A stretch of 15,632 nt of DNA, taken from contig DASWUD010000159.1 of NCBI GenBank assembly GCA_036401755.1, positions 1 to 15,632 on the forward strand, in the 5' to 3' direction. This DNA comes from DASWUD01 sp036401755 (GTDB taxonomy: Bacteria > Pseudomonadota > Gammaproteobacteria > Thiohalomonadales > Thiohalomonadaceae). The translations under genes were made by a program, and so were the position numbers. Below the pieces are notes generated by a model. The model did not search any database, was not told where the DNA came from, and worked only from the letters and a program-made list of their open reading frames with translations. Below are positions 5,266 through 11,966 of the stretch, piece by piece (the stretch's first letter is position 1; each line of letters starts with the position of its first letter).

Positions 5266-8196
5266 TTAAAGTGTGATGATCTCCAGCCCTAGCCCGGCCT
5301 GCTCCAGCGTCGTTGGATTGCTGACCACGGCGGTGGTGGAGCGTTCTGTCTTCAAGTAGGTGGCGGCGACGCGCTTCAGATCGGCCTCACTCACTTCGAG
5401 CACGCGGCTGCGGAAACGACGGCGCTGTTCGGCGGTGCGGCCATGCAGTGCGGCGTGGAAGGCTTTCTTTGCCTCGCCGGCGGGGGAGGCCGGTTTGTCG
5501 ATGCCAGCGATGACGCCGAGGATCGCCTCTTCGAGCAGACGTGCCTCATGTCGCTCGTTGAGCAGCCAGTCGATCGAGGCGTCGAAATCGGCCAGCGTTT
5601 CGGCGAGGCGCGGGTCGCGATAGGAGTAGAAACGGAAGGCGCCGCTGTCGCTGTCGAAACTGGCGCCGCCACCGTAGGCGCCGCCCTGTTCACGGATGGC
5701 GCGATGCAAAAAGTTGTTGCGCAGGAACCCGGCGAGCACGGTGAGCGCGGCCGCATCGGGATGTTCGGCGGCGACGGCCGGGTAGGCCTTGGCGCAGAAG
5801 TTCACCTGGGTGCTGGTGCACCATCCCTGCAGGCGCGGCGCACTGGCAGCGGGGAGGTGCAAGACAGAGCCCGCACCGGGCTGTGCGAATCTGTTCCAGC
5901 GTGCGGCAAGTGCAGCCTCCATCGCGGCACGATGCTCCTCTTCACCGATCACCAGCAGCTGGCGCGGTGCGTTGAGCAGCCGATCGCGCAGCCGTTGCAG
6001 GCGCGCGGCGAACACTTCGAGATTGGCCTTGTCGTTGAGGCCATCGTCGAGGGCCTTGAGTGATTTGATGCCGGCCAAGCCGTGCCAGCGGTGGTGCAGC
6101 GCAGCCGAGGGCGAAAGCGGGGCGGAGGCGGCACTCATGGCGAGGCTGTGGCCGGCCTGGGTGACGCTCTGTTCGCGGCGCATGCGATCCTGGCTGACCA
6201 GTTCATGGATGCGATCCAGTTCATCGAAGCGGGCAGACTCCAGTGTCTCCAGCATCAGCTCGGCCAGCGCCTGTTGGTTGCGCGCCAGCGCCTTGCCGGA
6301 GACGACGAAGACACCGCGATGTTTTTGCAGATCATCGACCGCGCCGCGCACTGTGACGTGGGCGCCGAGGCCGCCGGTCACCGCCGACTGCAACAACTGG
6401 GTATCAAGGTAGCTCCGCCCGCCGCTGCCCACTTCGCTCAGCACATCGCCGAGCAGCGGGATGAGATCGCGCAGCTCCTCTTCAATCTCCGGCATATCGA
6501 TGATGATCTGTTGATAGACCAGGCCGTTAGTGCCGCGCGCAAACCAGGTGGCGGGTGTGGTGCCGATCGTGGTGCGGGTCCCTTCGGGGACCGGCAGATC
6601 CTTGGGGATGTCGCTGCGTTCCACCTTGGGCAGCAGATCGGCATCGTCCTTCTTCTGCTGACGCTGTTCCAGCAGCTTCGCCTGTTCGACGACACGCTGT
6701 TTGTCGGCATCGCTCAGCGCGCTCTTCATCGCCGCCAGCCGCTCAGCCTCGGCCTGGGCGCGCGCGGCACTCAGGGTGGTGTCGGGCTTCATGGTGAGGC
6801 GCACGCGATGGGGATTGTCGAGCAGCTGGCGTACCAGCGACGGAATGAAATTCGCGTCTTTGATCTTGTCGCGCAGGCGATTAAGGATCGGATCGATGTC
6901 GAGGGTCGCCACCGGATCGGCGCCATGCAGCGCGGGGCTCAACGCCTGCACCATCAGTTGCAGACCATAGGGAAAACCGTCACCGCTGATCTCACGCTGC
7001 GACAGCTCCAGCTGATGGAGCACCGCCTCGACCATCGCCGGATCGACGCCGTTCTGCGCGATATCCTCCAGCACCTCGATAATAAGTTTCTCCACCGCCT
7101 CTGCCCGTTCGGGATCGCTCCCCTCCACGCCGGCGGCGAAGAACATCTCGCGATTGGAGTCCTGCAAGCCACATAGCGGAGAGGGTGCAGTGCCGAGTTC
7201 GGTGGTCTCCAGCGCATGACGCAGCGGCGAGGCGCCGTTGTCGAGCAGCACGCCGGAGAGCAGATGGCCGGTGAGCACCTCCTCGGGATCGATGCTGCGC
7301 CCCAGCAGCCAGCCGACCACAATGTGGCTCTTGCCCGCGGTCTCCTCTTCACCATCGAGGGCGTAGCTGGTCTCTATCGTGAGCGGTGCCTTGTAGCGCA
7401 GTTCGTCGGCCACACCGATGCCCGGTTCGATGCGCTGAAATTCCTTCAATGCATACTGCTCGAAGTACGCCTGGTGCTCATGGGCCTTTAGGTTGCCGAA
7501 GGTCATGAACATGGCATTGGAGGGGTGGTAGTGGTGCGCATGGAACGCCTTGAGCTGTTCGTAGCTCAGGTCGGGAATGTGCGCTGGATCGCCGCCGCTG
7601 TTGTAGTGGTAGGTGACGGTGGGGAAGAGATATTCGGTCAGGTATTGATAGAGCGCCGAGGTGGGCGAACTCATCGCCCCCTTCATCTCGTTGAACACTA
7701 CCCCCTTGAACACCAGCGGGCTGTCGGGATTCTCCGGCTCCGCGAATTCGACGCGGTGCCCCTCCTGGGAAAAATCGAGCGGGTCGAGGTTGGGAAAGAA
7801 GGTGGCGTCGAGATAGACCTGCATCAGGTTGTAGAAATCCTTCTTGTTGCGGCTGGCGAACGGGTAGGCGGTCCAGTCGCTGGAGGTGAAGGCGTTCATG
7901 AAGGTGTTGAGCGAACGGCGCGTCATCATGAAGAAGGGGTCGCGCACCGGATAGCGTTGGCTGCCGCACAGGGTGGTGTGTTCGAGGATATGGGCCACGC
8001 CGGTGCTGTCCATCGGCACGGTGCGGAACGCCACCAGGAAGGCGTTCTGGTCGTCGTCGCTGGCCAGGTGGATGTGCGGCGCGCCGGTCACCCTGTGGCG
8101 AAACTCCTGCAACTCCAGATTGAGGGCGTGAATCGGCGCGCTGCGCACCCATTCGAAGGCGGCGTGGGTCTGGGGTTGCGGCTGGGTTGGGCTCAT
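5266..8196 (-). CDS. M16C-family zinc metalloprotease (presequence protease/PreP-like)
   Basis: A 976-aa insulinase-superfamily peptidase, the usual size for PreP-type M16C enzymes, which enclose and degrade unfolded peptides in a two-half chamber. The inverted zinc motif HILEH (residues 69-73) carries the two His ligands and the catalytic Glu; Glu170 in VVFNEMKG is the likely third ligand. The C-terminal half keeps IREQGGAYGGGASF and the following YSYRDPR, the Arg/Tyr region that binds substrate in active M16 enzymes. The middle (about 450-700) corresponds to the M16C-associated region. No signal peptide is seen, so a cytoplasmic location is likely. The ATG at 8196 is chosen because AAGGA lies 6 nt upstream; the reading frame stays open to 8319 without a ribosome site. 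Its job in bacteria is probably peptide clearance; the target peptides are unknown. Confidence 0.93.
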   Translation of the reverse strand: MSPTQPQPQTHAAFEWVRSAPIHALNLELQEFRHRVTGAPHIHLASDDDQNAFLVAFRTVPMDSTGVAHILEHTTLCGSQRYPVRDPFFMMTRRSLNTFMNAFTSSDWTAYPFASRNKKDFYNLMQVYLDATFFPNLDPLDFSQEGHRVEFAEPENPDSPLVFKGVVFNEMKGAMSSPTSALYQYLTEYLFPTVTYHYNSGGDPAHIPDLSYEQLKAFHAHHYHPSNAMFMTFGNLKAHEHQAYFEQYALKEFQRIEPGIGVADELRYKAPLTIETSYALDGEEETAGKSHIVVGWLLGRSIDPEEVLTGHLLSGVLLDNGASPLRHALETTELGTAPSPLCGLQDSNREMFFAAGVEGSDPERAEAVEKLIIEVLEDIAQNGVDPAMVEAVLHQLELSQREISGDGFPYGLQLMVQALSPALHGADPVATLDIDPILNRLRDKIKDANFIPSLVRQLLDNPHRVRLTMKPDTTLSAARAQAEAERLAAMKSALSDADKQRVVEQAKLLEQRQQKKDDADLLPKVERSDIPKDLPVPEGTRTTIGTTPATWFARGTNGLVYQQIIIDMPEIEEELRDLIPLLGDVLSEVGSGGRSYLDTQLLQSAVTGGLGAHVTVRGAVDDLQKHRGVFVVSGKALARNQQALAELMLETLESARFDELDRIHELVSQDRMRREQSVTQAGHSLAMSAASAPLSPSAALHHRWHGLAGIKSLKALDDGLNDKANLEVFAARLQRLRDRLLNAPRQLLVIGEEEHRAAMEAALAARWNRFAQPGAGSVLHLPAASAPRLQGWCTSTQVNFCAKAYPAVAAEHPDAAALTVLAGFLRNNFLHRAIREQGGAYGGGASFDSDSGAFRFYSYRDPRLAETLADFDASIDWLLNERHEARLLEEAILGVIAGIDKPASPAGEAKKAFHAALHGRTAEQRRRFRSRVLEVSEADLKRVAATYLKTERSTTAVVSNPTTLEQAGLGLEIITL

Positions 8197-8353
8197 CCTG
8201 GTTCCTTCTTGGAAATTGATTTTGACCACATGGAGTAGGGATGTGGAGGCAAGTGGCCAAGTATACAAGCAAGCGTGGTGCAAAGGGTGAGGCGGCGCCA
8301 CACCACGGCGGTTCCGCATACCTGAGAGGCACCAAGCCGTTTACAATAACCGC
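8197..8353. promoter_or_regulatory. Divergent intergenic region between the M16 protease and yjjV
   Basis: The 157 bp separate two genes that point away from each other, so both promoters should lie here. On the minus strand TATACT (plus-strand AGTATA, 8260-8265) is a good -10 box for the protease and would give a leader of roughly 55 nt; no good -35 box is visible. On the plus strand TACAAT (8342-8347) sits immediately before yjjV. No operator palindrome stands out. Confidence 0.4.
8342..8347 (+). promoter_or_regulatory. Candidate -10 box for yjjV, placed for a leaderless transcript
   Basis: TACAAT ends 6 bp before the yjjV ATG (8354), so transcription would begin at or next to the start codon. 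No Shine-Dalgarno sequence precedes the ATG, which fits a leaderless mRNA. The -35 position (around 8319-8324) matches consensus poorly, so confidence is low. Confidence 0.25.
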
Positions 8354-9157
8354 ATGATTCTCATCGATACCCACTGCCACCTCGACGTGGCGGAGTTTGC
8401 CGCCGACCGCCTGGAGGTGTTGGGACGGGCGCGCCGTGCCGGCGTGGCCGGGCAGGTGATCCCGGCCATCCATGCCGCGGGCTGGCCTGCGCTCATGGCG
8501 CTCTGCCAGGCGGAGGCGGGACTCTATCCGGCGCTCGGCATGCACCCCATCTATCTGGCGCAGCATCGGCCCGAGCATCTCGACGAGCTGCGCGCCCTGA
8601 TCGAACGCGAGCGGCCAGTAGCCATCGGCGAGATCGGCCTCGACTATTTCGTCGAGGAGCTCGACCGTGACGGCCAGCAGCAGCTGTTCGAGGCGCAGCT
8701 CAGGATAGCCCGTGACTATCAGCTGCCGGTGGTGCTCCATGTGCGCAAGGCCCACGACCAGGTGCTGGCGGCGTTGCGCCGCATCCGTGTTCCCGGCGGT
8801 ATCGCCCACGCCTTCAACGGCAGTGCGCAGCAGGCGCAGCAATATATGGAGCTCGGCTTCAAGTTCGGTTTCGGCGGCACCGTCACCTATGACCGTGCCC
8901 TTAACATCCGCCGCCTCGTCGTCGAGCTGCCTCTTGACGCCCTTGTCTTGGAGACCGATGCCCCCGACATCCCGCTCGCCTCCCGGCGCGGCGAACGCAA
9001 CAGCCCTGAATACCTGCCCGAGGTGGCGCAGGCCATTGCGCAGCTGCGTGGCATCAGCATCGATGAGGTGGCACGCGTCACGACCGCGAACGCAGAGCAG
9101 TTGCTCGAATTTAAAAAATGGGACGCACGCGTCCACTCCTCCCAAGGAACACCATGA
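8354..9157 (+). CDS. yjjV: TatD-family metal-dependent hydrolase (YjjV-like)
   Basis: A predicted cytoplasmic TIM-barrel metal hydrolase of 267 aa; TatD relatives act as deoxyribonucleases. The metal-site residues are present: HCH (His7 and His9) in DTHCHLD, Glu93 in IGEIGLDY, His129 in VVLHVRKAHD, His152 in AHAFNGS and Asp202 in LETDAPD. The stretches ALGMHPIYLAQH, GGTVTYDRA and LETDAPDIPL resemble E. coli YjjV (about 259 aa) more than TatD itself. The ATG at 8354 starts directly on the family N-terminus; no ribosome site precedes it. The stop overlaps the tcdA start by 4 bp (ATGA), so the two are probably translationally coupled. The natural substrate of YjjV-type proteins is not settled. 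The last dozen or so residues go beyond the usual family end and contain the tcdA ribosome site. Confidence 0.93.
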   Translation: MILIDTHCHLDVAEFAADRLEVLGRARRAGVAGQVIPAIHAAGWPALMALCQAEAGLYPALGMHPIYLAQHRPEHLDELRALIERERPVAIGEIGLDYFVEELDRDGQQQLFEAQLRIARDYQLPVVLHVRKAHDQVLAALRRIRVPGGIAHAFNGSAQQAQQYMELGFKFGFGGTVTYDRALNIRRLVVELPLDALVLETDAPDIPLASRRGERNSPEYLPEVAQAIAQLRGISIDEVARVTTANAEQLLEFKKWDARVHSSQGTP

Positions 9158-9891
9158 CCGCACTCTCACCTTTGACAGAACGCACCCACATCCTGCTCGG
9201 CGACGAGGGGCTGACACGACTCGCCAACGCACATGTCTTCGTCGCCGGACTCGGCGGCGTCGGCTCCTACTGCGCCGAGGCGCTGGCGCGCGCCGGGGTG
9301 GGACGGCTCACCCTGCTTGATCACGACGTGGTGACCGGTTCCAACCTCAACCGCCAACTGCCCGCACTCATCTCCACGGTGGGCCGCAAGAAGATCGAGG
9401 TGATGGCCGAACGCATCCGCGATATCAACCCCGCCTGTGAACTGACACTGCACGAGTTCTTCATGCACGCCGACGATGTGCCGGCCATGCTCGCACCCGG
9501 CTACGACTTTGTGGTCGACTGTATCGATTCGCTCAACAGCAAGGTGACACTGCTCGAAAGCGCTTGGCTCATGAAGATGAAGGTGGCGTCGAGCATGGGC
9601 GCCGGCGGCAAGCTCGACCCGACGCGCATCCGCGTTACTGACCTGATGAAGACCGAGGTGTGTCACCTGGCCAGCTTCATGCGCCACCGCCTGCGCAAGC
9701 GCGGCGTCGGCAAGGGAATCCTTGCCGTCTGGTCCGACGAACCACCACGCAAACCGCTGCCTCCCGAGCCTACCGATGAAGGCCGTCCGCGCGCCGTCAA
9801 CGGTACCATCAGTTACATGCCGTCTCTCTTCGGCTTGACACTGGCAGGGGCAGTGATCAACTGCCTGTTGGAGCAAAACAAATCTGTTTAA
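9154..9891 (+). CDS. tcdA: tRNA threonylcarbamoyladenosine dehydratase (TcdA/CsdL)
   Basis: An E1-like, ATP-dependent enzyme that dehydrates t6A at position 37 of ANN-decoding tRNAs to its cyclic form ct6A. The 245-aa protein has a Rossmann nucleotide-binding loop GLGGVGS (32-38), the acidic LLDHD turn (Asp56/Asp58), NRQ (66-68), Lys79/Lys80 in GRKKIEVM, and Asp125 in DCIDSLNSK, all expected of the ThiF/MoeB/TcdA fold. The C-terminal NGTISYMPSLFGLTLAG matches the TcdA membrane-proximal tail. The ATG at 9154 is chosen for AAGGA at 9144-9148 and the 4-bp overlap with yjjV; a longer start at 9118 would add 12 residues read through the end of yjjV. In E. coli the partner sulfur-transfer proteins CsdA/CsdE are encoded next to it; they are not seen here. 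Confidence 0.95.
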   Translation: MTALSPLTERTHILLGDEGLTRLANAHVFVAGLGGVGSYCAEALARAGVGRLTLLDHDVVTGSNLNRQLPALISTVGRKKIEVMAERIRDINPACELTLHEFFMHADDVPAMLAPGYDFVVDCIDSLNSKVTLLESAWLMKMKVASSMGAGGKLDPTRIRVTDLMKTEVCHLASFMRHRLRKRGVGKGILAVWSDEPPRKPLPPEPTDEGRPRAVNGTISYMPSLFGLTLAGAVINCLLEQNKSV

Positions 9892-9895
9892 GCGT

Positions 9896-9989
9896 AATGT
9901 AGGATGGGTGGAGCAGCGCGTAACCCATCAGCTGTGTTGGTATGAATAGGAAGACAATGGGTTTCGCTGCGCTGCACCCATCTTACATT
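9896..9989. repeat. 94-bp palindromic repeat with 33-nt inverted arms (GATGGGT/ACCCATC family)
   Basis: The left arm (9896-9928) and the reverse complement of the right arm (9957-9989) match at 27 of 33 positions; the outer 15 nt, AATGTAGGATGGGTG, differ at one position. Each arm is itself a hairpin, ATGGGT with ACCCAT (9904-9909/9923-9928 and 9957-9962/9976-9981). The element starts 4 bp after the tcdA stop and ends 16 bp before the next ATG, filling the gap. The GATGGGTT-AGCGCAGCG-AACCCATC pattern is a known style of dispersed repeat in proteobacteria (from memory). It could end tcdA transcripts and form the leader of the next gene. Confidence 0.75.
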
Positions 9990-10005
9990 GTATAGGGAGA
10001 AGACG

Positions 10006-10701
10006 ATGCGACTGCACTGGTTCCAACACGTTCCGTTCGAGGGGTTGGGTGCCATCGAAAGGTGGGCTTTGCAACGAGGCATGGAGCTGAGTGTCACCCG
10101 TTTTTATGCTGGCGATCAGCTGCCACGCCTGGAGGCGATCGACTGGCTGGTGGTGATGGGTGGCCCGATGAATATCTATGAAGACGCTGACTACCCATGG
10201 CTTGCGGTGGAGAAGAAGTATATCGGCCAGGCCATCGCGGCAGGCAAAAAAGTGGTGGGCATCTGTCTCGGTGCGCAACTGATCGCCGATGTGCTGGGCG
10301 CTCCTGTGACGTCCAATGCCCACAAGGAGATCGGCTGGTTTCCGGTGGAGCTCTCGCCCGAGGCGAAGCGTGCCGGACTCGGGACGGTACTGCCGTGGCA
10401 CTTCGAGGCCTTCCACTGGCACGGCGATACCTTCGCCATTCCGCCACAGGCGCTGCCGCTTGGCCACAGCGAGGCGTGTGCCCATCAGGGCTTCCTCTAC
10501 GACCATCGTGTGCTCGGCTTGCAATTCCATTTGGAAATGACCTATGAGGGTGCCAGCGAATTGATTCTGCACGGAGCGGATGAGCTGTGGGTCGCTCCCT
10601 ACATCCAGGATGGTGAAACGATGCTGGCCGATCCGCAGCGCTTTACCGCTGCCAATCATCTGCTGTGGCAACTGCTCGATTATATCGGAGCACAGCCATG
10701 A
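10006..10701 (+). CDS. Class I glutamine amidotransferase-like protein
   Basis: A stand-alone GATase1 domain of 231 aa, predicted to hydrolyse glutamine or a gamma-glutamyl compound in the cytoplasm. The full catalytic triad is visible: nucleophile Cys87 in GICLGAQ, His175 and Glu177 in LQFHLEMT. The oxyanion-loop region VMGGPMNIYED (50-60) is typical of the family. There is no synthetase domain as in GuaA or CarA, so it is a free-standing member whose acceptor, if any, is unknown; gamma-glutamyl hydrolases of the PuuD type and GMP-synthase-like paralogues are alternatives. The ATG at 10006 follows AGGGAG (9994-9999); a short in-frame extension to 9988 runs into the repeat and is rejected. 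The stop overlaps the transporter start by 4 bp (ATGA), indicating coupled translation. Confidence 0.9.
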   Translation: MRLHWFQHVPFEGLGAIERWALQRGMELSVTRFYAGDQLPRLEAIDWLVVMGGPMNIYEDADYPWLAVEKKYIGQAIAAGKKVVGICLGAQLIADVLGAPVTSNAHKEIGWFPVELSPEAKRAGLGTVLPWHFEAFHWHGDTFAIPPQALPLGHSEACAHQGFLYDHRVLGLQFHLEMTYEGASELILHGADELWVAPYIQDGETMLADPQRFTAANHLLWQLLDYIGAQP

Positions 10702-11948
10702 GACGCCCGGCGTGGAGTTGGGCCCTCTACGATGTTGGTAATTCGGCCTTCACCACCACCGTGATGGCGGGCTTTTTCCCGCTCTTTTTCAAGCAGTATT
10801 GGTCGGCCGATGTGATCGTTACCGAAAGCACCTTCCGACTCAGCGTTGCCAATTCGCTGGGCAGCCTGGTGATCATGCTGCTGGCTCCCGTGCTCGGCGC
10901 CATTGCCGACCGTTGCGGTGCACGCAAACGTTTTCTCGTCGGTTTCGCCTTTCTCGGCGTGCTCTCCACGCTTTCGCTGGCGCTGGTGGCGCAGGGGCAG
11001 TGGCAGTTGGCGCTACTCGGCTATTTTCTCGCCTCGGTCGGCTATGCCGGGAGCGTCACCTTCTATGATTCGCTGTTACTCTTCGTCGCGCCGCGGCAGA
11101 AGCTCGATAACATCTCCGCGCTCGGCTACGCGCTCGGTTATCTGGGGGGCGGGCTGCTCTTTGCCATCAACGTCTGGATGACGCTCAAGCCCGCCAGCTT
11201 CGGCCTTGCCGATGCCGCCGAGGCGGTGAAGCTGTCGTTTCTGATGGTGGCGGTGTGGTGGGCGCTCTTCACCGTGCCGCTGCTGCTGTGGGTGAAGGAG
11301 CCGGAGAGCCACGGCGTGGGGCTGATTACGGCGGTGCGCGGTGGACTCCGTCAGCTCCAAGGAACATTCCACGAAATTCGCCGCGAGAAGGCGGTGTTTC
11401 TCTTCCTGCTGGCCTACTGGTGCTATATCGATGGTGTCGACACCATCGTGCGTATGGCGGTCGATTACGGCCTCTCCATCGGTTTCGATTCCGGTGACCT
11501 CATTGCCGCGCTGCTCATCACCCAATTCGTCGGTTTTCCTGCAGCCATCGTATTCGGTCGCATCGGTGAGCGGCATGGCGCCAAGCGCGGCATCTATATC
11601 GCCATCGGGGTCTACTGCCTCGTCACGCTGGGTGCTTCGATGATGAACAGTGTGCAGCAGTTCTATATTCTCGCCACAGTGATTGGTCTGGTCCAGGGGG
11701 GCATCCAGTCATTGAGCCGCTCGTACTACGCAATACTGATCCCGCCGGACAAGTCGGGCGAATTTTTCGGCTTCTACAACATGTGGGGCAAGTTTGCCGC
11801 TGTGCTGGGGCCGGTGATGGTTGGCTACACGGCGCGAGTCACCGGCAGCCCCGGCTTGTCGCTGCTGACCCTGCTCCTTCTGTTTGTGGCAGGGGGCTAT
11901 ATCTTGAGCCGCGTGGATGGCAACAGGGAAGCGGCAGGTAATATCTAA
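10698..11948 (+). CDS. MFS transporter, UMF1 family (Atg22-like)
   Basis: An inner-membrane secondary transporter of 416 aa with about twelve hydrophobic segments. The N-terminal WALYDVGNSAFTTTVMAGFFP is a hallmark of the UMF1 family, whose yeast relative Atg22 exports amino acids from the vacuole. Loop 2-3 carries an MFS motif-A variant, ADRCGARKR (70-78), and a second copy, GRIGERHGAKRG, lies in the C-terminal half. The ATG at 10698 has CGGAG at 10686-10690 and overlaps the amidotransferase stop. The long in-frame opening from 10665 lies inside the preceding gene. The DUF2339 gene starts 18 bp downstream on the same strand, so all are probably one operon. Coupling to an amidotransferase hints that an amino acid or gamma-glutamyl product is transported; this is inference. 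Confidence 0.92.
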   Translation: MRRPAWSWALYDVGNSAFTTTVMAGFFPLFFKQYWSADVIVTESTFRLSVANSLGSLVIMLLAPVLGAIADRCGARKRFLVGFAFLGVLSTLSLALVAQGQWQLALLGYFLASVGYAGSVTFYDSLLLFVAPRQKLDNISALGYALGYLGGGLLFAINVWMTLKPASFGLADAAEAVKLSFLMVAVWWALFTVPLLLWVKEPESHGVGLITAVRGGLRQLQGTFHEIRREKAVFLFLLAYWCYIDGVDTIVRMAVDYGLSIGFDSGDLIAALLITQFVGFPAAIVFGRIGERHGAKRGIYIAIGVYCLVTLGASMMNSVQQFYILATVIGLVQGGIQSLSRSYYAILIPPDKSGEFFGFYNMWGKFAAVLGPVMVGYTARVTGSPGLSLLTLLLLFVAGGYILSRVDGNREAAGNI

Positions 11949-11966
11949 CGGTCAGGGAGAAAGCAA

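Noticed and set aside
6082..7176. A 364-codon plus-strand open frame inside the M16 protease
   Set aside because: Antisense shadow of a conserved enzyme; its composition is repetitive in His, Gln and Arg and it has no recognisable domain.
8197..8319. Upstream extension of the M16 protease to an earlier start
   Set aside because: The extra residues carry no family similarity and span the likely promoter; the ATG at 8196 has a well-spaced AAGGA.
7478..9232. A 584-codon open frame on the minus strand across the protease and yjjV genes
   Set aside because: It is antisense to the conserved yjjV and out of frame with the conserved protease; long empty frames are common opposite GC-rich genes and its translation resembles no family I know.
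10006..10701. Assignment of the amidotransferase as GMP synthase (guaA) or PuuD
   Set aside because: There is no ATP-pyrophosphatase domain for GuaA, and no putrescine-utilisation genes nearby to support PuuD; only the family is safe.
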